This document shows positions 25,743 to 33,791 of a stretch of DNA of 64,000 nucleotides, piece by piece (the first letter of the stretch is position 1; the number at the start of each line of letters is the position of its first letter). A model generated the notes under the pieces. It had not been told where the DNA came from. It made no database searches and was given only the letters and a program-made list of their open reading frames with translations. The stretch comes from Hydrogenophaga taeniospiralis. Its GTDB lineage: Bacteria; Pseudomonadota; Gammaproteobacteria; Burkholderiales; Burkholderiaceae_C. The stretch spans positions 2,766,501 through 2,830,500 of the forward strand of contig NZ_JAHBAG010000001.1 in NCBI RefSeq assembly GCF_020510445.1, in the 5' to 3' direction. The position numbers and the translations under genes were made by a program.

Positions 25743-26770
25743 CACTGCGCGGCCCAGGCGGAGAAGCGCTTCTCCAGGGCTTCACCCTGGTCGGCCCAGA
25801 AGCCGATGCCGAACTGCAGCGCGTCCTTGCTGTTGGCCGGCGAGGTGGGCAGCATGCCCAGCACCTTGGCGTCGAGCTTGGTCAGGGCCTTGTTGTTGGT
25901 CGGGCCGTAGCTGATGTTCTTGGCGTATTCGGCCTGCGCGTCGGGCGAGCTGGCCATGGCGATGAACTTCAGGGCGGCGTCCTTGTTGGGCGTGCCCTTG
26001 GGCATGACCCAGTAGTCCAGGTCGTAGATGCCGCCGGTCCAGGTGATCTTGAGGTTCTTGCCTTCGCGCTGGGCGGCGTCGATGCGGCCGTTGTAGGCGG
26101 TGGTCATGGCCACGTCACCCGCCACCAGGAACTGCGGCGGCTGCGCGCCGGCTTCCCACCACTGGATGTTGGGCTTGAGTTCGGTCAGCTTCTTGAACGC
26201 ACGCTCGGCGCCGTCCTTGGTGGCCAGCACCTTGTAGACGTCGGCGGTCTTGACACCGTCGGCCATCAGGGCGAATTCGAGGTTGTAGCGGGCGCCCTTG
26301 CGCATGCCGCGCTTGCCGGGGAATTTCTTCACGTCCCAGAAATCGGCCCAGGTGGTGGGCGCGGTCTTGAGCTTGTCGCCGTCGTAGGCCATCACGGTGG
26401 ACCAGACGAAGGTACCGACGCCGCATTCGTGCACGGCGGCTTTCTGGAAGTCGGCCTTGTTGCCGACCTTGGCCCAGTCCATCTTCTCGAACAGGCCTTC
26501 GTCACAGCCGCGGCTCAGGTCCGGGCTCTCGACTTCGACCACGTCCCAGGTGACTTTCTTGGCTTCGACCATGGCCTTGATCTTGGCCTGTTCACCGTTG
26601 TATTCCACCGGCACCACCTTGGCGCCGGTCTTTTCAAAGGGCTCGAAATAGGCCTTCTTCTGGGCGGCACCGTTGGCGCCGCCGAAGTTCACCACGGTGA
26701 GCTGGCTTTGGGCGAAAGCGGGCAGGCTGGCCATCACGGCCACGGCCAACAGGACGGGTTTGAGTTTCAT
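25742..26770 (-). CDS. Polyamine-type ABC transporter substrate-binding protein, first copy
   Basis: A 342-residue periplasmic protein with signal peptide about 1-21 (MASLPAFAQ). It matches the PotD/PotF-like fold: LTVVNFGGANGAAQKKAY, VTWDVVEVESPDLSRGCDEG, KRGMRKGARYNLEFALMADG. ATG 26770 has AGGAG 9 bases before it, and the bridging mini-ORF from the upstream repeat stops in its ATGA. It lies between the ATPase and permease genes, the canonical place. A paralogue lies at 19571. Confidence 0.92.
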   Translation of the reverse strand: MKLKPVLLAVAVMASLPAFAQSQLTVVNFGGANGAAQKKAYFEPFEKTGAKVVPVEYNGEQAKIKAMVEAKKVTWDVVEVESPDLSRGCDEGLFEKMDWAKVGNKADFQKAAVHECGVGTFVWSTVMAYDGDKLKTAPTTWADFWDVKKFPGKRGMRKGARYNLEFALMADGVKTADVYKVLATKDGAERAFKKLTELKPNIQWWEAGAQPPQFLVAGDVAMTTAYNGRIDAAQREGKNLKITWTGGIYDLDYWVMPKGTPNKDAALKFIAMASSPDAQAEYAKNISYGPTNNKALTKLDAKVLGMLPTSPANSKDALQFGIGFWADQGEALEKRFSAWAAQ

Positions 26771-26845
26771 GGGGAGGATCTCCTGGGTTGAGGAACGGGT
26801 GAAGGAAAAGCAGGGGTGCACCGGAGCGTGTCTTCACTGGGGCAG

Positions 26846-26922
26846 CCGTGGAACCGGCTTCGCCGGGCCACAGGCTGCGTCGTCCCCCAGGGGGAAGACG
26901 CGAAGCGGCGCAGGGGTGTCAT
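26846..26922 (-). repeat. Stop-codon-linked intergenic repeat, copy 3, with bridging mini-ORF
   Basis: It starts in the ABC ATPase stop (ATGA, 26922-26919), then CACCCCTGCGCCGCTTCGCG, a CCCC...GGGG hairpin and GGCCCGGCGAAGCCGG. The repeat's ATG opens a 51-codon frame (26922-26767) beginning [15 protein letters not shown]. Its TGA overlaps the ATG of the binding-protein gene, so there is an ATGA overlap at both ends. Confidence 0.8.
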
Positions 26923-28004
26923 CGGTATATCCGCAGGTGCTCGGGCGGGATGTGCAGGCCAATCGATTGGCCCGGATCCATGTGGCCGACGTGCTGCAGC
27001 GGCACTTTGACGCTGATCTCGGGTTGCTGGGTGACCAGGCAGCGCAGGCGCAGGTGGTCGCCGAAATAGATCACGTCGCCCAGGGCCGCGTCGAGCCGGT
27101 TGCCGCTGGGGCCGCCGGCCCCGTTGAGCACCGCGATGCGCTCGGGGCGCACGCTGCATTGCACCGTCTCGCCGACCTGGGCCTGGTTGACGTTGATGCC
27201 GGTGAGCACGGTGCCGTCGCCCAGCTGCACGTCGCACTGCGCGCCCGAGGTCTGCAGCACCTTGGCGTCGAGCACCGAGTTGTCGCCCACGAAGCTGGCC
27301 ACGAATCGGTTGGACGGGGTTTCGTAGAGCCGGTCCACCTGGTCGATCTGCTGGATCACGCCTTCGCTGAACACCGCCACGCGGTCGGACATGGTGAGCG
27401 CTTCCGACTGGTCGTGCGTGACGTAGACGAAGGTCACGCCCAGGCGGCGGTGCAGCGCCTTCAACTCCAGCTGCATGTGTTCGCGCAGCTGCTTGTCCAG
27501 TGCGCCCAGTGGCTCGTCCATCAGCACCAGCTGCGGGTCGAACACCAGGGCGCGGGCCAGCGCCACGCGCTGCTGCTGGCCACCCGAGAGCTGGCCGGGG
27601 TAGCGGCTGCCCATGTGGCCCATCTGCACCATGTCGAGCGCGCGCTTGACCTTGGCCTCACGATCGTCCTTGCCCAGCTTGCGCACGGTCAGTGGATACG
27701 CGATGTTGTCGGCCACCGTCATGTGCGGGAACAGTGCGTAGTTCTGGAACACCATGCCGAAGTTGCGCTTGTGCGGCGGGGTTCGGGTGATCGGCACGCC
27801 GTTCAGGCTGATCTCGCCCGAGGTGGGCGACTCGAAGCCGGCCAGCATCATCAGGGTGGTGGTCTTGCCCGAACCCGAGGGGCCCAGCAGCGAGAGGAAC
27901 TCCCCCTTCTGGATCTCCAGATTCAGGTCGCGAACCACGAGGGTGTCGCCATCGTAGGTTTTTTGGACACCGGTGAAGGTGACGAGGGCTTGTGCGGATT
28001 CCAT
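26919..28004 (-). CDS. Polyamine-type ABC transporter ATP-binding protein (PotA/PotG-like)
   Basis: A 361-residue ABC ATPase. Walker A is GPSGSGKTT (about 40-48), the signature is [15 protein letters not shown], Walker B is [12 protein letters not shown] and the H-loop is [10 protein letters not shown]-terminal TOBE_2 domain ([12 protein letters not shown]) is typical of the PotA/MalK group. It powers the importer formed with the permeases at 23613 and 24444 and is the first gene of a ten-gene minus-strand operon. A candidate promoter lies about 40-60 bases upstream. Confidence 0.95.
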   Translation of the reverse strand: MESAQALVTFTGVQKTYDGDTLVVRDLNLEIQKGEFLSLLGPSGSGKTTTLMMLAGFESPTSGEISLNGVPITRTPPHKRNFGMVFQNYALFPHMTVADNIAYPLTVRKLGKDDREAKVKRALDMVQMGHMGSRYPGQLSGGQQQRVALARALVFDPQLVLMDEPLGALDKQLREHMQLELKALHRRLGVTFVYVTHDQSEALTMSDRVAVFSEGVIQQIDQVDRLYETPSNRFVASFVGDNSVLDAKVLQTSGAQCDVQLGDGTVLTGINVNQAQVGETVQCSVRPERIAVLNGAGGPSGNRLDAALGDVIYFGDHLRLRCLVTQQPEISVKVPLQHVGHMDPGQSIGLHIPPEHLRIYR

Positions 28005-28353
28005 GCAGACAAACGCTTTCGCAGGTGACGATGGCGCGACTGTAATGCCCGTGACACGATGTCAACATATACAGATGTGCTGTGGCGCCGGCCCACTGTA
28101 CAGCGACCGACCCCTGTACACAAAAACCCTTATGGTGCACTGCGGAAAACGGGCGCCCCAGGGTGGTGAGCCGGGCCCGGTTTTGGCCCCGTTTCGGCGC
28201 ATTTCAGCCGCGCTCCAGGCGGCATCTGGCTGGCCCGTGGCCACCTGTTTGCAACTTGCCCCGGTACAGCGGGCAACTCAGGGCGTCGAACCTGCACCGG
28301 CGCGCCGGGCCGATCGTCGGCTCCCCACAACAACGGAACGTTCAGGCCATCGA
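28005..28353. other. 349-base intergenic region without a gene
   Basis: Both flanking genes are on the minus strand. Apart from the promoter candidate at 28039-28065 near its left end I see no gene, tRNA or repeat. Several short open frames here have no site or homology. The first ~60 bases are AT-richer than the surroundings (CATATACAGATG), as expected of a regulatory region. Confidence 0.6.
28039..28065 (-). promoter_or_regulatory. Candidate promoter for the polyamine/guanidino operon
   Basis: The minus strand has a consensus -35 TTGACA (28060-28065) and a TACAGT -10 (28039-28044) separated by 15 bases, ending 35 bases before ATG 28004. The spacing is shorter than ideal. The adjacent CATCTGTATATG segment could be an operator. 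Confidence 0.45.
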
Positions 28354-29208
28354 TCAGGGGGCTGGCACGATGTGGCGGTAGGCGTGCCAGGTGGCGTGGC
28401 CGATCACCGGGCCCACGATCAGCAGGCCGAGGAACACCGGCAGCATGGCCAGACCGATCAGCACCGTGATCAGCGCGCCCCAGATCAGCATGACGCCCGG
28501 GTTCTGCAGGCAGGCGCGGATGCTGGTGAGGCCGGCCGAGATCGCGTCGGTCTCGCGGTCCATGATCATCGGGATCGAGATCACGCTGGTGACGAAGATC
28601 AGGCCGGCGAAGATGCCGCCCACGATGGTGTAGGTGATCAGGAAGCCGAGGTTCTCCGGGTTGATGAGTTGCGGCAGCAGCTTCTCGGTCGAAGGCATGG
28701 TGTTGAAGGTGACGGCAAACACCACCAGCGAGGCCCGTCCCCAGAGCAGTTCGAGGATCAGCAACACGCCGGCGAAGATGCCCATGGTGCCCTTGGTCGG
28801 CCGCCACGCCAGCAGGGACGCGCGCAGCGAAGGCCGGTGGTCGTAAGTCTGCATGGCCTTGCTCGCGTCGTACAGGCCCAGGCACAGGAACGGCCCCATC
28901 AGCAGGAAGCCGGCGCTCAGCGCCAGCACGTAGGCAGGGGCGTTCTGGAACACCGCCAGCAAGGCGTGGCCCATGGCGAAGAAGCACAGGCCGTAGAACA
29001 GGCCGATGCGCGGGCAGCGCTGGAAGTCAGCCCAGCCCAGGCGAAGCCAGCGCACCGGGTCGGACGGGCTCAGGTCGGCCAGCGTCAGGGCGAAAACCGA
29101 GGGGCCGCGTTGTTCGGCGTTGGCAGGCTGCGCCGGTGGTGCGGCCTCGGGCGTGCCGGGCTCGGACGGGTCGTCGTGCGACGCGTCAGCGTGGATGGCT
29201 TCGGCCAT
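28354..29208 (-). CDS. DUF2189 membrane protein
   Basis: A 284-residue protein with an acidic, proline-rich N-terminus (about 1-40) and roughly six membrane helices. It has the DUF2189 pattern: WADFQRCPRIGLFYGLCFFAMGHALL, AGFLLMGPFLCLGLYDASK and VTSVISIPMIMDRETDAISAGLTSI. The function of this family is unknown. ATG 29208 has AAGGAG 7 bases before it. It may be a membrane partner of nearby redox proteins, but there is no direct evidence. Confidence 0.82.
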   Translation of the reverse strand: MAEAIHADASHDDPSEPGTPEAAPPAQPANAEQRGPSVFALTLADLSPSDPVRWLRLGWADFQRCPRIGLFYGLCFFAMGHALLAVFQNAPAYVLALSAGFLLMGPFLCLGLYDASKAMQTYDHRPSLRASLLAWRPTKGTMGIFAGVLLILELLWGRASLVVFAVTFNTMPSTEKLLPQLINPENLGFLITYTIVGGIFAGLIFVTSVISIPMIMDRETDAISAGLTSIRACLQNPGVMLIWGALITVLIGLAMLPVFLGLLIVGPVIGHATWHAYRHIVPAP

Positions 29209-29334
29209 GGCGGTCTCCTTCTGTCGGAGCAATATAGCCACCACCGCATGTGGCACGCACATGGTTTACCCGATACCCGTGAGGGTTGTGGGGATCGGGC
29301 CGCGGACCTGCCCGCCCGGGCCGGCGGGCGCGGT

Positions 29335-29781
29335 CTATCCGGGGGACGCGTGGGCGCCGCGCCCGCCGCGCGGGCGGTGCGCCGTGCTCACCGGCGAGGG
29401 CTCGCGGCGCATGTGCAGCGCCAGCGCCGCGTCCAGCGTCTGGGTGTGCTTGGCGAACCAGACCGCCAACTCGCCGGCCATCTCGCGCACCGGGTCCATC
29501 TGGCCGGCCTGGGCCATCGCCAGGCCTTCGCGCAGCAGGTTGAGCACCACCCGGTGCTGCAGGATGTGGTTGTCGGCCGAGGCGAAGCCGGTGCGTTGCA
29601 TCCATTCGTCCTCTCGGCCAAAGTGGCGCACCGTGTGGGCGACGACCGCGGCCCAGGTCTGCGGCAGTGCCGCGTCGGACGCGTTCTGCGCCGCCGCCAG
29701 AAGGTCCACGAACTCCCGGTGCACGGTGTCCATGGGCTCGTAATCCAGCAGCAGCGCATCGGACCATTCAACAGTGTTCAT
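29335..29781 (-). CDS. Hemerythrin-domain protein (bacteriohemerythrin)
   Basis: A 148-residue four-helix hemerythrin. Metal-ligand positions are visible: His in DTVHREF, HxxxE in HFGREDEW, HxxxH in NHILQH, and a His in ALALHMR near the end of the bundle. It binds O2 at a di-iron centre and could sense or store oxygen. ATG 29781 has GGAGG 5 bases upstream; the frame stays open further upstream but without a site. The C-terminal 20 residues (RPRGGRGAHASPG) look disordered. Confidence 0.88.
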   Translation of the reverse strand: MNTVEWSDALLLDYEPMDTVHREFVDLLAAAQNASDAALPQTWAAVVAHTVRHFGREDEWMQRTGFASADNHILQHRVVLNLLREGLAMAQAGQMDPVREMAGELAVWFAKHTQTLDAALALHMRREPSPVSTAHRPRGGRGAHASPG

Positions 29782-29947
29782 GACAGCCTCCAAATCCAAT
29801 CTGTGGCCGAAAGCTTGACAGCACCCGCAGGGTGTGGATTTGATCCAGCGCAGGAATTGCACACGGTGGTGAACAGGCATTAACCGCCTGTTACGCCTGC
29901 CCCACGGAGCGGGGCCGCTGGCGGGCTGCCCGCTACACTGCCTGCCC

Positions 29948-30688
29948 ATGACCAGCCAATTCCAGCCACCTTATGTGCCCCTGGCCGGGCTCGACCAGAG
30001 CCTGAAGACCCAAGGGTTTGCCCTGATCAGTGCCGCCGATGTGCAGCAGTGGCTGTCCGCCACGCCGGACGAACTGCAGGCTCTGCACAGTGGCTGGAAC
30101 GATCTGCCGGCCGATGGCTACCTGAAGGACGGCGGGCACTACCGCCGGCGGCGCCACAGCTGTTTCGAGGTGCGGGGGGAACAGGTGCAGCAGGTGCCGC
30201 ACCGCGCCCACTGGCAGCCGCTGGAATACAACGCCCTGCATGGCGGCATGCAGCGCCTGTTCGAGCCCATGGACCCGGCGCTGGTGGCGCGCCCGGTGTG
30301 GCCACGCTTGCTGGGGCGGGTGGGGGCGGTGGTCTCGGCCCTGCGCGGCGAGCAGCCCTGGTTCGTGGAGGCGCACACTTTTCGCATCGACACCACCGAC
30401 GGCATCGGCCGGCCCACGCCGGAAGGCGCGCACCGCGACGGTGTGGACCTGGTGGCGGTGTTCATGCTGGAGCGCCACCTCATCAAGGGCGGCGAGAGCC
30501 GCGTGTTCGAGGCCAACGGGCCGGCCGGCCAGCGCTTCACGCTGCTCGAACCCTGGTCGCTGCTGCTGCTCGACGACCAGCGCGTCATCCACGAAAGCAC
30601 CCCGATCCAGCCATTGCAGGCCGATGGCTTTGGCTGGCGCGACACCCTGGTGCTGACCTACCGCGCGGGCGGCTTCCAGGGCGACTGA
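29948..30688 (+). CDS. 2-oxoglutarate/Fe(II) dioxygenase family protein
   Basis: A 246-residue protein of the 2OG-Fe dioxygenase family (PF10014-like). The iron-binding facial triad is visible as HxD in GAHRDGVDLVAVF and a His in DQRVIHEST. The last block TDTLVLTYR-like (WRDTLVLTYRAG) is conserved. Related enzymes hydroxylate free amino acids. Start ATG 29948 begins MTSQFQPPYVPLAG. It stands alone, convergent with the VWA gene 34 bases away. Confidence 0.85.
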   Translation: MTSQFQPPYVPLAGLDQSLKTQGFALISAADVQQWLSATPDELQALHSGWNDLPADGYLKDGGHYRRRRHSCFEVRGEQVQQVPHRAHWQPLEYNALHGGMQRLFEPMDPALVARPVWPRLLGRVGAVVSALRGEQPWFVEAHTFRIDTTDGIGRPTPEGAHRDGVDLVAVFMLERHLIKGGESRVFEANGPAGQRFTLLEPWSLLLLDDQRVIHESTPIQPLQADGFGWRDTLVLTYRAGGFQGD

Positions 30689-30722
30689 TCCCGGTGTTTA
30701 TCGGTTGGCCTTCCAGGGGGGC

Positions 30723-32261
30723 TTACCTCCTGATTGCGTTCGGGAAATACAGGGCGGTCAGGCTGCGGCTGTGCACCGGCGAGAAGTTCTCGCCCACCGC
30801 GGCGGCGCCGTTGCCGTAGCGGCGCCACTCACGCACCCAGTACAGGTGGTCGCAGACCTCCATCAGGCCGATGGTTTCGCGGTCGCCGATCAGCACGCCG
30901 TGCGCGCGCAGCGCCAGCCGTTCCTTGGCCTCGCGCAACCGCCGCAGCGTGGCGGGCGTGACGCCGAACTCGCCGTCGCTCACGATCAGCAGGTCGGCCT
31001 CCTGCCAGCCGGCGGTTTGCACCAGTTCGATGGCGCGTTCGATGGGGGACTGCACGTCGGTGCCGCCGTCGAAGCTCTGGCCCATCAGGTCCAGCAGGTG
31101 TTCCAGCCCGGCGGCGTCGAGCGTGAGGTCGCGCTCCAGCAGCTCGCTGGGGCCGCCAAAGGCCAGCAGCCGGCAGGCGCGCTGGCCGGTGTGGGCGCTG
31201 CGCAGGGCCTGCAGCACGCAGGCTTTGGCCACGTTTTCCGGTGCGCCGCGCATCGAGCCCGAGGTGTCCAGGCAGACGATCAGCGGGCCACGCCCGGCGT
31301 GCGCCGCTTGTCGGCGCTGGGGCTGCGGTTCGGGGCGCGGCAGGGGGCGCGGGGAATGTTCGCGGGCGCGGTCGTCGTAGCTCAGCAACTGGGCTTCGGC
31401 AAAACGCGCGCGCCACAGCCGGTGCAGCACCGGGTGGGTGAGGTTCAGGCTTTCGCCGCCGGTCATGCGGGCGAGGTTGCGTGAGCGGCGCACGCCGTCC
31501 ACCGCGGTGGGTTCGGGGCGGCGTTCTTCGTCGTCGGCGGGGCGCTGCGCGGCTTGCGCGTCGGGCGCCGGGTCGGGCCGGGCGGTGTGGGCCGGCGGGT
31601 GCCGGGGTTCGAACGCGCGCCGGCCCACGCCGTCGATGAACGCCGCCAGTGCCGGCAGGCGCTGCAGCAGCTCGCCGATGCGGCGCGCTTCCTGCCACTC
31701 GCGCCGGTTGAGCTGGCCGGCCAGGTCGTCCCAGCGCAGGTGCGCCAGATCGCCCAGCGACTGCAGCAGCGCCAGCGCCTCGTCCCAGCCTTTGCGCTGC
31801 AGGTCCCAGCTCTCGCGGAACACCGCCTGCATGCGGGTGATGGCCTGTGCGCGGGGTTCGTCGGCGGGTCGGTCGATCAGGCTGTCCAAGTTCCACATCA
31901 GGCTTTGCAGCAGTTGCCGGGTGAGCGGCGCGCTCTGGCGCGTGAGGGTGAGCAGATCGAGCTCGGTCAGCAGCGGGCGCAGCGCCTGGGTGGCGGCAGC
32001 GTCGCCGAAGTCGTGCGCCGCATCGGGCAGGGCGCCGTCCATCAGCGCACGCGCCCACTGCGCCAGCTCGGGGACGCGCCGCGCCGCGTGGCCGCTGCTG
32101 CACACCACGGCCCAGCGCCAGAGTTCGCGCGGCAGGGCGTCGAGGTGGTGGTAGGGCCGGTCGGGAAAGTTCTGCCCTTCGACAGGCTCAGGGCGAACGG
32201 TGGCCGTTGGCGCGGTGTCGACCGATCCACCCGTTCGGGCTGAGCCTGTCGAGGCCTTCAC
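30723..32261 (-). CDS. VWA-domain protein, ViaA-like partner of the MoxR ATPase
   Basis: A 512-residue protein with a C-terminal von Willebrand A domain: the MIDAS motif is CLDTSGSM, with VSDGEFG downstream. The N-terminal helical half resembles ViaA/CoxE-like proteins. It follows a RavA-like AAA+ ATPase with a GTGA overlap (start GTG 32261). A REP palindrome (32177-32254) sits within codons 3-28, so the first 30 residues (STGSARTGG..., VRPEPVEGQ) are repeat-derived. The ancestral start may lie further in. The pair probably acts as a chaperone for metal-enzyme or respiratory complexes. Confidence 0.82.
   Translation of the reverse strand: MKASTGSARTGGSVDTAPTATVRPEPVEGQNFPDRPYHHLDALPRELWRWAVVCSSGHAARRVPELAQWARALMDGALPDAAHDFGDAAATQALRPLLTELDLLTLTRQSAPLTRQLLQSLMWNLDSLIDRPADEPRAQAITRMQAVFRESWDLQRKGWDEALALLQSLGDLAHLRWDDLAGQLNRREWQEARRIGELLQRLPALAAFIDGVGRRAFEPRHPPAHTARPDPAPDAQAAQRPADDEERRPEPTAVDGVRRSRNLARMTGGESLNLTHPVLHRLWRARFAEAQLLSYDDRAREHSPRPLPRPEPQPQRRQAAHAGRGPLIVCLDTSGSMRGAPENVAKACVLQALRSAHTGQRACRLLAFGGPSELLERDLTLDAAGLEHLLDLMGQSFDGGTDVQSPIERAIELVQTAGWQEADLLIVSDGEFGVTPATLRRLREAKERLALRAHGVLIGDRETIGLMEVCDHLYWVREWRRYGNGAAAVGENFSPVHSRSLTALYFPNAIRR
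32177..32254. repeat. REP-type inverted repeat inside the 5' end of the VWA gene
   Basis: Two 24-bp arms, 32177-32200 and 32231-32254, are near-perfect inverted copies (TTCGACAGGCTCAG... and ...CTGAGCCTGTCGA) around a 30-base spacer. This is the palindrome common in many proteobacteria, which reads as VRPEPVEGQ or FALSLSKG when translated. It is normally intergenic; here it lies just inside the coding frame. Confidence 0.85.
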
Positions 32262-33643
32262 GGGGATTCCCACGGCACCGGCGCCGGTGCGTGGGCGGCG
32301 GCATCCACCTCCACCGGCAAGGCCGCGAAGCCGTTGCGCGTGGACTGGTGCTGCGCGCACAGGCTGGCCAGGTGGCCGCCGCGCTCGGCGTGCACGGCCT
32401 CGATCTGCAGCAGCCAGGACGGGGGCAGCCAGGCGTGCGCGCGGGCCTGGGCCAGCACCTCGCGCGCCACCGCCAGCCACTCGCCGTGCAGTGCCATCAG
32501 CCGCTCCAGCAGTTCGTCGCACTGCGCCACACGGGCTTCGATGTGCACGGGGCTGTAGCGACGCTGGGCGCGCTCGCTGGTGATGCGCAGCATCTCGCTT
32601 TCTTCGCCCGGCCGGCTGATGGCGCGCGCCAGCGCCAGCTTGCCCGCGCTGTCGTCCTGCGCGTCGGGCGGGGCGCGGCGCTCGGTGTCGAGCTGCTGTT
32701 CGAACGCCTGCACCGCGCGCTCCAGACCCTGCACGGATATCGGTGCGGTCCGGGCCACGCTGTGCAGGAACAACCCGGTCCAGCCGGGCACCTGGGCCGG
32801 GTCGGCGGCCAGCACGAAGGGCAGCAGCCACAGGTCCCAGGGCCCGACCTCGCTGGCCTGGCGGCTCGCGGCCTGCAGCTGCAGCAGCGCGACCAGCTGG
32901 CGCCAGCGCCGGTCCGACACGGTCTGCCCGCTCTCGCTGGCGTGTTGTCGGGCCTGCAGCAGCAGCGCCAGTGCGGCCTCCCCCAGCGGGACCCGCGGCG
33001 CACGCTCGCGCAGGGCCTCCACCACCGCAGGGTCGATCAGCGCATTGGCCGGGGTGTCGCCCGCGCCTGGCGCATCGGCCAGCAGCAGGGCGGTGAAATG
33101 CGCGTCGTCCACCGGCTGCACCGGCACGCGCAGCAGGAAGCGGTCGTAGAACGCGTGCAGGCTTTCGTCCTGCGGCACCTCGTTGCTGGCGCCCACCAGG
33201 CACACCAGCGGCACCGGCAGGCGCTGGCTGCCGTTGTCGAACTGGCGCTCATGCAGCAGGCCGAGCAGGGTGTTGAGGATGGCCGAGTTGGCCTTGAACA
33301 CCTCGTCGAGAAACGCCACCTCGGCGCTCGGCAGGTAGCCCTCGGTCAGGCGCTCGTAGCGGTCCTCTTCGAGCGCGCGCAGCGACAACGGACCGAACAG
33401 CTCCTCGGGCACGGTGAAGCGGGTGAGCAGGCGCTCAAAGTAGTGCGCGCCGGGCAACAGGCGCTGCAGGCGGCGCGCGAGCTCGCTCTTGGCGGTGCCG
33501 GGCGGGCCCAGCAGCAGCACGTGCTCGCCCGCCAGCGCCGCCAGCAGCAGCGCACGGGCGGCCACGTCGCGCTGCAACAGGCCGCGCTCCAGTTCGTCCA
33601 GCATGGGCGCCCAGGTAGCGCCAGTGGTGTGTTCACTCGTCAT
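32258..33643 (-). CDS. MoxR-type AAA+ ATPase, RavA-like
   Basis: A 461-residue AAA+ ATPase. Walker A is GPPGTAKS (about 44-51), Walker B is VAFLDEVFKANSAILNTLL and sensor 1 is LVGASNEVP. The FERLLTRFTVPEELFGPLSL segment is shared with E. coli RavA, and the C-terminal 160 residues are a helical extension. RavA works with the VWA protein ViaA, matching the overlapping gene downstream. Start ATG 33643 (MTSEHTTGATWAPML). The pair probably remodels metal-containing complexes, by analogy. Confidence 0.88.
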   Translation of the reverse strand: MTSEHTTGATWAPMLDELERGLLQRDVAARALLLAALAGEHVLLLGPPGTAKSELARRLQRLLPGAHYFERLLTRFTVPEELFGPLSLRALEEDRYERLTEGYLPSAEVAFLDEVFKANSAILNTLLGLLHERQFDNGSQRLPVPLVCLVGASNEVPQDESLHAFYDRFLLRVPVQPVDDAHFTALLLADAPGAGDTPANALIDPAVVEALRERAPRVPLGEAALALLLQARQHASESGQTVSDRRWRQLVALLQLQAASRQASEVGPWDLWLLPFVLAADPAQVPGWTGLFLHSVARTAPISVQGLERAVQAFEQQLDTERRAPPDAQDDSAGKLALARAISRPGEESEMLRITSERAQRRYSPVHIEARVAQCDELLERLMALHGEWLAVAREVLAQARAHAWLPPSWLLQIEAVHAERGGHLASLCAQHQSTRNGFAALPVEVDAAAHAPAPVPWESP

Positions 33644-33708
33644 TTGAAGCGGGTGCGAACGGTTTCACAAAAAACTCAGAGTGTCCGGAGCGCGTGCCCC
33701 ACCCAGGA

Positions 33709-33791
33709 TGCGGTGGAACCGGCTTTGCCGGGCCACTCGCATCGCCCCCTCCGGGGGGGTGACGCGAAGCGGCGCGGGGGGCGGGTGTTCA
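33709..33791 (-). repeat. Stop-codon-linked intergenic repeat, copy 4
   Basis: It starts at the bktB stop (GTGTGAACACCCGCC), then CGCGCCGCTTCGCGTC, a CCCCCCC...GGGGGG hairpin and GGCCCGGCAAAGCCGG. A GTG-initiated frame from 33790 reads to a TGA at 33676, 32 bases before the RavA-like start, so the bridge is looser than at the other junctions. Confidence 0.75.
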
